This document shows, piece after piece, positions 16,630-24,893 of a stretch of DNA of 64,000 bases. How positions within the stretch are numbered: the first letter of the stretch is position 1; the number at the start of each line of letters is the position of its first letter. Source of the DNA: Microbacterium memoriense (GTDB lineage: Bacteria; Actinomycetota; Actinomycetes; Actinomycetales; Microbacteriaceae); the NCBI RefSeq assembly GCF_025398275.1, contig NZ_JAODOR010000001.1, forward strand, positions 124,001-188,000. The letters are read 5' to 3'. Made by a program: the position numbers and the translations under genes. Below the pieces are notes generated by a model. That model was not told the DNA's origin. It searched no databases and saw only the letters and a list, made by a program, of their open reading frames with translations.

Positions 16630-17838
16630 TCAGAGGAGACCAATCAGCACACCGCCAACCGAGCCTGCAATGACGACCAGCCAGGGTGGAAGCCGGAATG
16701 CCGTGAGGAACACGAAACACACAGCGGCGAGGCAGAATGCCGCGACGCCGGTGACCGCCGTTGTGAACACCGGCGAATACAGAGCCGCCGCCAGAATGCC
16801 GACGACGGCAGCATTGGCACCCCGCATCGCGGCCTGAGCCGCTGCGCGCCGACAGAGTGTGTTCCAGAACGGCAGCACGCCGATCAGCAGAAGGAACCCT
16901 GGCAGAAAGATGCCGACCAGCGCGATCATCGCGCCCCACAGACCGCCGGGTCCGATGTCCGCGATCGCGCCGAGATATCCGGCGATGCTGAACAACGGCC
17001 CGGGCATCGCCTGGGCGACCCCGTATCCCGACAAGAACTCCGCCTCCGACACCCATCCCGGGTCGACGAGACCTGCCTGCAGGAGAGGCAAGACCACATG
17101 TCCACCGCCGAAGACGAGCGCGCCCGCACGGGCGAAGATGTCGAAGAGCGCGAGTGGGCCGTTGCCGGTCACCAGCACGATCAGTGGTCCCCCGAGGAGC
17201 AGCACCACGAGGACCGTCAGGCTCACGTACCCCGCCGTGCGTGACACGGGAAAGCGAATCATCTCGGACTGCGGTCCGGTCGGCGCCCGGCAGAGAACCA
17301 GTCCGCCGATGACACCGATCGTGATCGCCAGGATCTGACCCCCGGAACCTGCAACCATCGCCGCGCACACGAGTGCGAGCGCGGCGATGCCCGCTCGGCG
17401 CGCGTCGGGGGTGAGAGTGCGGGCCATCCCCCAGACGGCCTGGGCGACGATCGCGACGGCGACGATCTTGAGGCCCGAAACCACGCCCTCGCCGATCGGT
17501 CCCGACACGAGTGTCGCCCCGTACGCGAAGGCGATCATCAGAACGGCCGAGGGCAGGGTGAACGCCACGAACGCGGCGATAGCGCCCCATCCCCCCGCAC
17601 GCACGAGGCCGATGCCGAACCCGACCTGGCTCGAGGCCGGTCCCGGCAGGAACTGTGACAGCGTGACAAGATCGGCGTACTCCCGGTCGTCCATCCACGC
17701 GCGGCGCTCCACGAACTCCGTGCGGAAGTAGCCCAAGTGCGCCACCGGTCCCCCGAACGACGTCAGCCCGAGTTTCAGGAAAACGCGGAACACCTCGCCC
17801 ACGCTGGGGCGAGGGGCGACCTCTGCTTCGTTGTTCAT
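16630..17838 (-). CDS. chrA: Chromate transporter
   Basis: A 402 aa bidomain member of the CHR family, which exports chromate using the proton motive force. The N-terminal half opens with the family motif FLKLGLTSFGGPVAHLGYFR and continues with SQFLPGPASSQVGFGIG. The second half repeats the pattern with FARAGALVFGGGHVVLPLL and SGYGVAQAMPGPLFSIA. About 10-12 hydrophobic segments. AGGACCGAGC precedes the ATG. It diverges from an AEC transporter, and an inverted repeat in the gap covers its likely -10 box. No ChrB gene is nearby. Confidence 0.93.
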   Translation of the reverse strand: MNNEAEVAPRPSVGEVFRVFLKLGLTSFGGPVAHLGYFRTEFVERRAWMDDREYADLVTLSQFLPGPASSQVGFGIGLVRAGGWGAIAAFVAFTLPSAVLMIAFAYGATLVSGPIGEGVVSGLKIVAVAIVAQAVWGMARTLTPDARRAGIAALALVCAAMVAGSGGQILAITIGVIGGLVLCRAPTGPQSEMIRFPVSRTAGYVSLTVLVVLLLGGPLIVLVTGNGPLALFDIFARAGALVFGGGHVVLPLLQAGLVDPGWVSEAEFLSGYGVAQAMPGPLFSIAGYLGAIADIGPGGLWGAMIALVGIFLPGFLLLIGVLPFWNTLCRRAAAQAAMRGANAAVVGILAAALYSPVFTTAVTGVAAFCLAAVCFVFLTAFRLPPWLVVIAGSVGGVLIGLL

Positions 17839-17868
17839 GCTCGGTCCTGTGTCAGGGTGGGATCGCGG

Positions 17869-17890
17869 TCACCCTATCGATACAGGGTGA
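17869..17890. promoter_or_regulatory. Inverted repeat in the chrA / AEC divergent region
   Basis: TCACCCT (17869-17875) and AGGGTGA (17884-17890) flank 8 bp, with a TATCGATA palindrome at 17875-17882. Read on the reverse strand, the first arm contains TAGGGT, a candidate -10 box for chrA, so a repressor bound here could control that gene. Confidence 0.45.
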
Positions 17891-17920
17891 ACGGGATCCG
17901 AACCGCGTCGTGCGACGGCA

Positions 17921-17926
17921 TAGTCT
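17921..17926 (+). promoter_or_regulatory. -10 box of leaderless AEC transporter gene
   Basis: TAGTCT, 6 nt before the ATG at 17933. Confidence 0.6.
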
Positions 17927-17932
17927 CGAATC

Positions 17933-18853
17933 ATGTTCGACACGCTGACCGGGTTCGTCGTCGTCGGCGTGGCGATCACTCTCGGCTGGATCCTCGGGCG
18001 CATCGATCTCTTGGGCCCTCATGCCCGCCACGTCCTGAGCCGGATGACCTTCTTCGTGCTGTCGCCGTTTCTTCTCTTCGTCGTCTTGGCTCAGGCCGAC
18101 GTGCGCACCCTCTTTTCGGCTCTGTTACCGGTCTCGGCGATCGCGGCCGTGGTCATCTTCGTCATCTACGCGGTGATCGCCCGTTTCGTGTGGCGCCGCA
18201 ACATCGGCGAGACCCTGGTGGGAACACTGTCGGCGGGTCAGGTCAACTCGAACAACATCGGCATCCCGCTGTCGCTCTATCTGCTCGGAAGTGCGGCTTT
18301 TCCGGCGCCGGTGATCTTGTTGCAGCTCCTCGTCTTCACGCCGATCACGATGGCGATCTTCGAGGCGACGGGGAGCGGTCACCGGCGTGCCTTCCCGATC
18401 ATCCGCCGCACGCTCACAAATCCCATCGTCGTCGGATCCGTGCTCGGTGTTCTGGTCTCGGTATCCGGAGTTCCGTTGCCTCCGATCGTCCTCGATCCGG
18501 CGCAACTCATCGCCGATGCGTGCGTGCCCATTCTGCTCATCAGCTATGGCATCTCGCTGCACGGTCAACGGGTGTTCGGCCCCTCGGGACGACGCCGCGA
18601 CATCCTTCTCGCTTCGGGTCTCAAACTTCTCGTCATGCCGGTGATCGCGTGGGCGGTCGCAGATTTCGTCTTCCACCTCAGCGCCCGGGATGTGCTCGTC
18701 GTCACTGTCTTGGCGGCGCTCCCCACCGCGCAGAACGTTTTCAACTACGCGCAGCGATTCGATGTCGGCGAGACGATCGCCCGCGACACCGTATTCCTCA
18801 CAACGGTCGGATGCATTCCGATTCTGCTGTTCATCACGGTTCTTCTCGGGTAA
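17933..18853 (+). CDS. AEC-family (auxin efflux carrier-like) transporter
   Basis: A 306 aa membrane protein with about ten helices of the AEC family, which exports small carboxylates or other metabolites in bacteria. Seen are LGRIDLLGPHARHVLSR in the first loop, the GQVNSNNIGIPLSLYLLG motif after helix 4, and the C-terminal AALPTAQNVFNYAQRF, both typical of the family. Substrate unknown. Start set by the leaderless -10 box. It is separated by about 100 bp from the following DUF308 gene. Confidence 0.87.
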   Translation: MFDTLTGFVVVGVAITLGWILGRIDLLGPHARHVLSRMTFFVLSPFLLFVVLAQADVRTLFSALLPVSAIAAVVIFVIYAVIARFVWRRNIGETLVGTLSAGQVNSNNIGIPLSLYLLGSAAFPAPVILLQLLVFTPITMAIFEATGSGHRRAFPIIRRTLTNPIVVGSVLGVLVSVSGVPLPPIVLDPAQLIADACVPILLISYGISLHGQRVFGPSGRRRDILLASGLKLLVMPVIAWAVADFVFHLSARDVLVVTVLAALPTAQNVFNYAQRFDVGETIARDTVFLTTVGCIPILLFITVLLG

Positions 18854-18954
18854 CCCACTCCCCCGGTCGATGACGCGTCAATGCCGCGAGCGCACGCTGC
18901 ATGGCGCTAATGTGAGGTGTCATCCTTCACAGGACTCTCCCAGAAAGGGATCCC

Positions 18955-19509
18955 ATGGCATCTGGACCCACCCTCGAAAAAGCCGCAACCAACGGAATCC
19001 GCACGGCGCTCGGCCTCGGTGGCCTGCTGTCGGTCATCCTCGGCATTCTGATCCTTGTCTGGCCGGGCAAGACAGCGATGGTCGTCGCGGCGATCATCGC
19101 GATCTACGCGATCGTCGCCGGCCTGATCTACGTCGGCCTCGGCCTTTTCTCCGTAGGCAAGGGCGGCTGGGCACGCATCGGACACATCGCGCTCGGCATC
19201 CTCTTCATCATCGCGGGCATCATCGCCTTCACGAACCTCGGCGCGACCACCGTCTGGCTGGCTGCCTTCCTGGGCATCCTGGTCGGCATCATGTGGATCA
19301 TCGAGGGCATCGTCTCGCTCTCGACCCTCGGCAACGCACCGTCGAAGGGGTGGACGATCTTCTTCGCGATCGTCTCGCTCATTGCCGGTGTCACCTTGCT
19401 CTTCTCGCCCCTCTGGGGAGCGGTCGTGCTGTGGTGGCTGCTGGGCATCTCGGCGATCGTGCTCGGCATCATCCAGATCTTCCGGGCGTTCTCGTTCGGC
19501 AAGAACTAG
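18955..19509 (+). CDS. DUF308 / HdeD-like membrane protein
   Basis: A 184 aa protein with six hydrophobic segments in three similar pairs, as in the HdeD/DUF308 family linked in enterobacteria to acid stress. The function in actinomycetes is unknown. Segments include LLSVILGILILVWPGKTA, the second unit around IALGILFIIAGIIAFTNLG, and LLGISAIVLGIIQIFRAF at the end. AGAAAGGGA is a good ribosome-binding site before the ATG. A GTGA..TCAC inverted repeat (18913-18931) lies 23 bp upstream of the ATG. A strong terminator follows. Confidence 0.85.
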   Translation: MASGPTLEKAATNGIRTALGLGGLLSVILGILILVWPGKTAMVVAAIIAIYAIVAGLIYVGLGLFSVGKGGWARIGHIALGILFIIAGIIAFTNLGATTVWLAAFLGILVGIMWIIEGIVSLSTLGNAPSKGWTIFFAIVSLIAGVTLLFSPLWGAVVLWWLLGISAIVLGIIQIFRAFSFGKN

Positions 19510-19520
19510 TCCGCACCACG

Positions 19521-19556
19521 CAAAACGCCCCGGGGATCGATCCTCGGGGCGTTTTG
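19521..19556. terminator. Strong terminator, near-perfect palindrome
   Basis: The arms CAAAACGCCCCGGGGATC and GATCCTCGGGGCGTTTTG pair with one mismatch. The 3' arm supplies a T4 run on the + strand and the symmetrical A4 run serves the convergent SDR gene. Confidence 0.85.
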
Positions 19557-19563
19557 TGTGCGG

Positions 19564-20328
19564 TCACTCGCCGCCGAAGGAGCCCACGTCGCCGACGAGC
19601 CGCGTGTTGTCGGCCGCGATGGGCTCGACGACGGCCAAAGCAATCTGAGCGGCGAACTCCGACACGTTGTAGAGTTTGCCGGCCGATTCGCGCCGCGACG
19701 CGATCGCACCGGGATTGGCGCGTTCGAGAAGCGTCGCGGTGATCGTCCCTTCGATCATGTCGCCGGAGACGACCACGAACTCGATCCCCCGCTCGGCCAG
19801 CTCAGGAATGCGCGCACGGAGGGCGTCTTCCCCGGCGCGCTTCGACAGGGCGACGGCCTCGTACTCGGGCATCGTCGGGGTCGTCCGGATGAAGTGCGCC
19901 TGGTGGCTCGTGACGAAGACGACGCGGGAGCCATCGTGCAGGAACGGGAGGGCCGCCGAGAGCACGCTGAGCTGGGCGTCACGATTGAGTGCGAGCGCGT
20001 AGTCGTCCCCCATGCCCGCTTCCATGCCGCCCGAGGCATTCAGGACGAGGATGTCGAGCGTGCCGAACGTCTCGCCGATGGCTGCCATCATCGCCGCGAC
20101 CGATCCTTCGTCGGTGAGGTCGGCCCCGACGACGAGCGTCTCAACGCCCAGCGCGTCGAGCTCGGTGGCCAGCTTCTGCGCGCGCGGTGCCTTGTTGCGG
20201 TAGTTGATGACGACGTTCGCCCCGCCCTCGGCGAGGTAGCGAGCGGTGTCCGCTCCGATTCCGCGCGACGAACCCGTGACGAGGGCAGTGCGGCCGCTGA
20301 GGGTGCCGGCGGGGATGGGCTGGGACAT
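19564..20328 (-). CDS. Short-chain dehydrogenase/reductase (SDR) with atypical active site
   Basis: A 254 aa Rossmann-fold oxidoreductase. The cofactor loop TGSSRGIGADTARYL (residues 18-32) is classical. ILVLNASGG replaces the usual NNAG strand. The catalytic region reads VTSHQAHF...PEYEAVALSKRAGE: the Ser and Tyr are present, but the residue four after Tyr is Ala and the nearest Lys is seven after it, so the YxxxK motif is not intact. The enzyme may be inactive, or the lysine may be supplied from a shifted position. AGGAGC ribosome-binding site before the ATG. Substrate unknown. Confidence 0.85.
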   Translation of the reverse strand: MSQPIPAGTLSGRTALVTGSSRGIGADTARYLAEGGANVVINYRNKAPRAQKLATELDALGVETLVVGADLTDEGSVAAMMAAIGETFGTLDILVLNASGGMEAGMGDDYALALNRDAQLSVLSAALPFLHDGSRVVFVTSHQAHFIRTTPTMPEYEAVALSKRAGEDALRARIPELAERGIEFVVVSGDMIEGTITATLLERANPGAIASRRESAGKLYNVSEFAAQIALAVVEPIAADNTRLVGDVGSFGGE

Positions 20329-20445
20329 GGGCGCTCCTGCGATGACGTTGACGGATGCCGGCGTTCTCGCCAGATCCCTTCGACACTATCAATCGGTCGC
20401 CGGGCCGCGCCGGGCGACGGCCACGGCTTCTGAGAGCCGGAGTGT

Positions 20446-20451
20446 TAGGGT
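20446..20451 (+). promoter_or_regulatory. -10 box of the nfeD-SPFH-glpQ operon
   Basis: TAGGGT lies 28 nt before the preferred ATG at 20480, which leaves room for a short leader with GGAGCGGAG as ribosome-binding site. Confidence 0.45.
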
Positions 20452-20479
20452 TCGAACAACACCGAAGATGGGAGCGGAG

Positions 20480-20965
20480 ATGCTGCCCGACCTTTCGCAG
20501 TACTTGTGGATCGCCTGGCTGGTCTTGGCCGTGCTCTTCGTGATCATCGAGCTTCTGACGCTCGAGTTCACCTTCCTCATGCTCGCTGCCGGCACCGCGA
20601 TCGGCGGCCTCGGGGTGAACCTGCTGGGTGGCTCGTGGTGGTTGCAGGTCCTGGCCGCAGCCGTCGTGTCGGCACTCCTGCTGTTCACGATTCGGCCGTT
20701 GCTCCTGCGTGTCCTGCACCGATCGAGCGTGCTCCATCCGACAAATGTCGATGCCATCTACGGCATGGGCGCACGCGTGGTCGCGCCGTTCGTCAACGGG
20801 CGAGGCTCGGTGCGTCTGGACAACGGTGAACAGTGGACCGCCCAGCTCGCCGATACCGACGGAGAACTTGCGGTGGGCGCGCGCGCTTTCGTCACTGCCG
20901 TGCGGGGCGCGACCGTCGAGGTCACGCCGGAAGCCGCCACAACGGAAAGGAGCGTTGACGAATGA
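20480..20965 (+). CDS. NfeD family membrane protein
   Basis: A 161 aa protein with three to four hydrophobic helices (WIAWLVLAVLFVIIELL, FLMLAAGTAIGGLGVNLL, WLQVLAAAVVSALLLFTI) followed by a C-terminal OB-fold (VDAIYGMGARVVAPFVNGRG to the end). This is the short NfeD type that partners with SPFH proteins in membrane microdomains. The ATG at 20480 is preceded by GGAGCGGAG. Another in-frame ATG at 20468 would add four residues. The stop overlaps the start of the SPFH gene by 4 bp (ATGA). Confidence 0.9.
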   Translation: MLPDLSQYLWIAWLVLAVLFVIIELLTLEFTFLMLAAGTAIGGLGVNLLGGSWWLQVLAAAVVSALLLFTIRPLLLRVLHRSSVLHPTNVDAIYGMGARVVAPFVNGRGSVRLDNGEQWTAQLADTDGELAVGARAFVTAVRGATVEVTPEAATTERSVDE

Positions 20966-22014
20966 TCGATATCGGACCCTTCGCCGGCCAGATCTTCATC
21001 ATCGTGCTGCTCGCGGTGATCGCGATCTTCGTGGTCGTCGTCATTTTCAGGTCGGTGCGGATCATTCCGCAGGCCTACACCGGAGTCGTCGAGCGCCTGG
21101 GTCGTTATCAGCGCACCCTCTCCCCCGGGTTGAACCTCCTGGTGCCGTTCATCGACCGCCTTCGTCCGCTGGTGGACATGCGCGAGACGGTCGTCTCCTT
21201 CCCGCCACAGCCCGTCATCACGGAGGACAACCTCGTCGTCTCGATCGACACGGTCGTCTATTTCCAGGTGACCGATGCGCGCGCAGCAACCTACGAGATC
21301 GCCAACTACCTGGGCGCTGTGGAGCAGCTGACCACCACCACCCTTCGCAACGTCGTCGGTGGGCTCAACCTCGAAGAGGCCCTCACGAGCCGTGACGAGA
21401 TCAACGGTCAGCTGCGTGTCGTGCTGGATGAAGCGACCGGCAAGTGGGGCATCCGTGTGTCGCGTGTCGAGTTGAAGGCGATCGATCCGCCGCACTCCAT
21501 TCAGGACTCCATGGAAAAGCAGATGCGCGCCGAGCGCGACCGTCGCGCGGTGATCCTCACGGCCGAAGGATCCAAGCAGTCGCAGATCCTCGAAGCGGAG
21601 GGGCGTCGTCAGGCCGATATCCTCCGGGCCGAGGGCGAGAAACAGGCCGCGGTGTTGCGCGCTCAGGGCGAATCGGAGGCCATCAAGATGGTCTTCGACG
21701 CGATCCACGTGGGACAGCCCGACGAGAAGCTGCTGGCGTATCAATACCTGCAGACACTGCCGAAGATCGCCGAGAGCTCCTCGAGCAAGCTGTGGATCAT
21801 TCCGAGCGAACTGACCGAGGCGTTGCACGGCATCGGGAATGCCTTCGGCGGTCGTGCGACAGAACCGTCCCCGCGCCCGCGCGGTGATGACAGCGGCAGC
21901 GTGAGCGAGGCGGCAGCGGAGGCTTCTGCCGCAGCGGAGGCTGCTGCGTCCGAGGCGGAGAAGATCACATCTGCCGCGCAGACGCTTCCCGGCGGGCCCC
22001 TCCCCGCGCCGTGA
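20962..22014 (+). CDS. SPFH / band 7 (stomatin-like) protein
   Basis: A 350 aa membrane-anchored scaffold. One N-terminal helix (IFIIVLLAVIAIFVVVVIF, about residues 9-27) is followed by the SPFH domain (IIPQAYTGVVERLGRYQRTL, then VVGGLNLEEALTSRDEING). An alanine/glutamate-rich coiled coil follows (EAEGRRQADILRAEGEKQA), and a low-complexity tail of SEAAAEASAAAEAAAS type. Stomatin-like proteins with NfeD organise membrane domains and associate with proteases. It is coupled by 4-bp overlaps to nfeD upstream and glpQ downstream. Confidence 0.93.
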   Translation: MIDIGPFAGQIFIIVLLAVIAIFVVVVIFRSVRIIPQAYTGVVERLGRYQRTLSPGLNLLVPFIDRLRPLVDMRETVVSFPPQPVITEDNLVVSIDTVVYFQVTDARAATYEIANYLGAVEQLTTTTLRNVVGGLNLEEALTSRDEINGQLRVVLDEATGKWGIRVSRVELKAIDPPHSIQDSMEKQMRAERDRRAVILTAEGSKQSQILEAEGRRQADILRAEGEKQAAVLRAQGESEAIKMVFDAIHVGQPDEKLLAYQYLQTLPKIAESSSSKLWIIPSELTEALHGIGNAFGGRATEPSPRPRGDDSGSVSEAAAEASAAAEAAASEAEKITSAAQTLPGGPLPAP

Positions 22015-22784
22015 CGCATCCCTGGTTCACCGCATCCGCTTCCCCGCGGGTGCTCGCTCATCGTGGCTTCGTGCCGCCGGATGCCGAGGGCATCGTCGAG
22101 AACTCCGTCGCTGCGGTAGCTGCCGCGCATGCGGCCGGCGCGCGCTACGTCGAGTCCGACTGCCACGTCACGTCGGACGGGGTGGTCGTGCTCTTTCACG
22201 ACGATGACCTGCGTCGCGTCGCGAACGACCCGCGCCCGATCGCCGCGGTCACACACGACGAGTTGCATCGGCTCATGGTGCATCGCGGAGGTCTCCTGAC
22301 TGCCGCCGACGCGATGGACGCGTTTCCGACACTGCGGTTCAACCTCGACGTCAAGGCCGGCGCTGCGGCGGGGTCGGTAGGTCGGATCGTCGCGCCCCAC
22401 GCCGACCGCGTCCTGCTGACGAGCTTTTCGGACGAGCGGCGACGGGCGGCGCTGGCCGCCGCTCGTGCGCGCGGTGGAGAGCCGGCGACCTCCGCCGGGA
22501 AAACGAGCGTTCTGCGTGGACTCGCGGCGGTCGCGACCGGGTCGGCGGCCCTCATCCGCCGTGCGTTGACCGGCATCGACGCGCTCCAGGTTCCGGAGCG
22601 CCAGGGCCGGGCACGGATCGTGACGCGACGCATGCTGGATGCCGTGCACGCCGCCGGCGTGGAGGTGCATGTGTGGACGGTCAACGATCCCGCGGACATG
22701 ACGAGACTGCTCGATCTGGGTGTCGACGGACTCGTGACAGACCGCGCAGATCTGGCGCTGCGAACGGTCGCCGGACGGGCCTGA
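22011..22784 (+). CDS. Glycerophosphodiester phosphodiesterase
   Basis: A 257 aa GDPD TIM-barrel enzyme that hydrolyses glycerophosphodiesters to glycerol 3-phosphate and an alcohol. The catalytic segment is VLAHRGFVPPDAEGIVENS, followed by ESDCHVTSDGVVVLFHDDDL. The C-terminal VHVWTVNDPADMTRLLDLGV with GLVTDRAD completes the fold. No signal peptide, so cytoplasmic. The GTG start overlaps the SPFH stop by 4 bp (GTGA), placing it as third gene of the nfeD operon. Confidence 0.92.
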   Translation: MTHPWFTASASPRVLAHRGFVPPDAEGIVENSVAAVAAAHAAGARYVESDCHVTSDGVVVLFHDDDLRRVANDPRPIAAVTHDELHRLMVHRGGLLTAADAMDAFPTLRFNLDVKAGAAAGSVGRIVAPHADRVLLTSFSDERRRAALAAARARGGEPATSAGKTSVLRGLAAVATGSAALIRRALTGIDALQVPERQGRARIVTRRMLDAVHAAGVEVHVWTVNDPADMTRLLDLGVDGLVTDRADLALRTVAGRA

Positions 22785-22909
22785 GTCGCCTGCGTGCGCA
22801 CGCTCTTCGCGGGCTGAGGATCCCCTGTGAAAGGAAGGTCAGGGCGGCCCGTTCGGATGATGCGCACAGGTGAGTTCGTTATACCTGACAACGACGAGAG
22901 GACCACACA

Positions 22910-23281
22910 ATGGCAGATCGCAGCTTGCGCGGCATCCGACTCGGCGCTTCCAGCCTACAGAGCGAGGAAGGCGTCGTGTTTCATGAGCGCGCCAATCACA
23001 CCTACGTTTGCACGCAGTGTAAGCGTGAGACCGTTATGACCTTCGCGGCGGACGCCGAGCTTCCCGAAGCGTGGGAATGCCGCACCTGTGGTGCCGAAGC
23101 CGTGCGCCGCATCGGTGACTCCGTGGCCGAGATCGACCACTCCGGAGACAAGGTCGCCCGCACCCACTGGGACATGCTGCTGGAGCGCCGCAGCATCCCC
23201 GAGTTGGAAGAACTTCTCGAAGAGCGCCTCGCGCTCCTGCGTGAGCGCCGTGGCGCAGACACGTCTCGTCTGAGCGCCTGA
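22910..23281 (+). CDS. rbpA: RNA polymerase-binding protein RbpA
   Basis: A 123 aa actinobacterial transcription activator that binds RNA polymerase and the principal sigma factor and stabilises open complexes. The N-terminus MADRSLRGIRLGASSLQSEE is the conserved tail. The core has two CxxC pairs (VCTQCKRE and ECRTCGAE), suggesting zinc binding. The C-terminal sigma-interacting helix is THWDMLLERRSIPELEELL. GAGAGG lies 8 nt before the ATG and TATACC at 22880-22885 is a likely -10 box. It ends 2 bp before the convergent lnt stop. Confidence 0.96.
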   Translation: MADRSLRGIRLGASSLQSEEGVVFHERANHTYVCTQCKRETVMTFAADAELPEAWECRTCGAEAVRRIGDSVAEIDHSGDKVARTHWDMLLERRSIPELEELLEERLALLRERRGADTSRLSA

Positions 23282-23283
23282 GC

Positions 23284-24867
23284 TCAGACCGCTGAGTCGA
23301 CGCCGGCTCCCTGCCCTCCGTGGCGGGGCGCCGGCGTCTTCGTCGTGCCGCCGCGGCGTCGGACGAGGACACCGATGACGGCGAGCACGATCACACTCCC
23401 CCACCCGAGAACGCTCTGGATCGCCTCGCCGGCGACGACCGCGGGAGTGAGTCCGGTCCGCAACGGTACATCGGTCACCATGGCGCCGGGCTCGTCCGCG
23501 GGCAGCGCGTCGAGCGTCGCGCCGTCGGGCGCGATCACCTGACTCGTCCCGACGGTCGAGAGGTTCACGACAGCGCGACCGGTTTCGATCGCCCGCATCC
23601 GCGCGAACGCGAGTTGTTGCAGATTCTCGTCCGTCCCGCGGAAGTCAGCGTTGTTGGTCTGGAACATGAAGACCTCGGCTCCGGCCTGAGCGCCCTCGCG
23701 GATGACATCGTCATAGATGACGTCGAAGCAGATCGCGAGCCCCACGCCCACGCCGTCGACATCGACGAACGGCGCCGTCGTGCCGGGCGAGAACTCGCGC
23801 TGGATCAGACCGATCAGATCGGGAGCCAGCAGCATGAAGAAGGCACGGTTCGGCACGTACTCGCCGAAGGGCACCGGATGCCGCTTGTCATACGTGCTGA
23901 CGGGGTTGTCGGCACCGGCATCCCACAGCATCGACGAGTTGAAGTACTGCTCGCCGCGTGCGGTGACGGCGCCGATCAGCAACGGCGCGTCCAACCGCTC
24001 GGAGAGATCATCGAGCGTGCGCGCGACCGATGAGTTCGTCGTGGGGTCCGCATCGACGCCGCCCTCGGGCCACAGCAGGACGTCGATGTCGTCATCTTCG
24101 ATCGGTTCCGTGGCGGCGAGCTGTGCCCGGAAGACGTCGTAGGCCTCACGCTCATCGAAGTAGCCCGCGGGGCCGTTCCCCTGCACGGCACCGACGCGGA
24201 GCATCCCGGCATCCGTCGTCGGGAACTGCGGCACGGAGAGGAGCAGAATCGCGGGCAACGCGTACGGCAGCGCGGTGCGAATGTCGGCGAACGCACCCCG
24301 CCGAAAGTACTCGATGAGGGCAGCGCAGACGAAGACGATCAAGAAGGACAAGCCGCTCATCCCGGTCCAGGAGGCGACCTCAGCCAGGGGTGAGCTCGCC
24401 TGCGTCACCGCGACGCGGGCCCACGGGAACCCCCCGTACGGGAACGTGCCGAGGAGCTCTTCCCGCGCCACCCAGAGCGCCGCGACGAGCGCTGGCAGGC
24501 CGATGAGACGCCCGGCTGCGCCGGGGGCGAGCCGCGGCATCAAGCGGTAGGCAAGAGTGATCGGCACGGCGGCGGCAGCCGTCAGCGCCGCCTGGAGCAC
24601 CGACAGGGCGATCCAGGGGACGGGACCGAGGTAGCGGGCCGTGAAGGACAGGTTCACGAAGAAGAGAGCGGCGCCGAAAAGGAATCCGACGAGGACGGCG
24701 CCCCACGCCCGGCGGCCGATGAGACTCACGAGCGCAAGCGGAACGGCGACGAACACCGTCGGCCACCAGGCCAGGGCTGGGAATGCGAGGGTGAGGATCA
24801 GCCCGCCGGCGATCGCGGCGAGGGACGCGGCCCACAGCGGTAGCAGCGGTCGTGGGCGTTCGGGCAC
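23284..24867 (-). CDS. lnt: Apolipoprotein N-acyltransferase
   Basis: A 527 aa membrane enzyme that acylates the N-terminal cysteine of lipoproteins, the last step of lipoprotein maturation. About six N-terminal helices are followed by an extracellular nitrilase domain (from about residue 220) with catalytic glutamate in LLWPEGGVD, lysine in YDKRHPVPFGEYVP and cysteine in AICFDVIYDD. A final C-terminal helix follows. The GTG start at 24867 follows a TAGGCT box by 6 nt. The FKBP lipoprotein at 30496 would be a substrate. Confidence 0.92.
   Translation of the reverse strand: MPERPRPLLPLWAASLAAIAGGLILTLAFPALAWWPTVFVAVPLALVSLIGRRAWGAVLVGFLFGAALFFVNLSFTARYLGPVPWIALSVLQAALTAAAAVPITLAYRLMPRLAPGAAGRLIGLPALVAALWVAREELLGTFPYGGFPWARVAVTQASSPLAEVASWTGMSGLSFLIVFVCAALIEYFRRGAFADIRTALPYALPAILLLSVPQFPTTDAGMLRVGAVQGNGPAGYFDEREAYDVFRAQLAATEPIEDDDIDVLLWPEGGVDADPTTNSSVARTLDDLSERLDAPLLIGAVTARGEQYFNSSMLWDAGADNPVSTYDKRHPVPFGEYVPNRAFFMLLAPDLIGLIQREFSPGTTAPFVDVDGVGVGLAICFDVIYDDVIREGAQAGAEVFMFQTNNADFRGTDENLQQLAFARMRAIETGRAVVNLSTVGTSQVIAPDGATLDALPADEPGAMVTDVPLRTGLTPAVVAGEAIQSVLGWGSVIVLAVIGVLVRRRGGTTKTPAPRHGGQGAGVDSAV
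23299..23338 (+). terminator. Probable rbpA terminator inside the lnt 3' end
   Basis: GACGCCGGC (23299-23307) and GCCGGCGTC (23330-23338) form a perfect 9-bp stem with additional pairing inside, 18 bp after the rbpA stop. It is within the coding sequence for the C-terminus of lnt on the other strand. Confidence 0.5.
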
Positions 24868-24873
24868 ACACCG

Positions 24874-24879
24874 AGCCTA
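24874..24879 (-). promoter_or_regulatory. -10 box of leaderless lnt
   Basis: TAGGCT on the reverse strand, 6 nt before the GTG at 24867, in the 26-bp gap after helY. Confidence 0.6.
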
Positions 24880-24893
24880 ATCGTGCGCCGGAG

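Noticed and set aside
22830..22860. Possible SigR-type promoter (GGAA ... GTT) before rbpA.
   Set aside because: The spacing between the two elements is about 13 nt, too short for the GGAAT-N16-18-GTT consensus. TATACC nearer the gene fits a housekeeping -10 box better.
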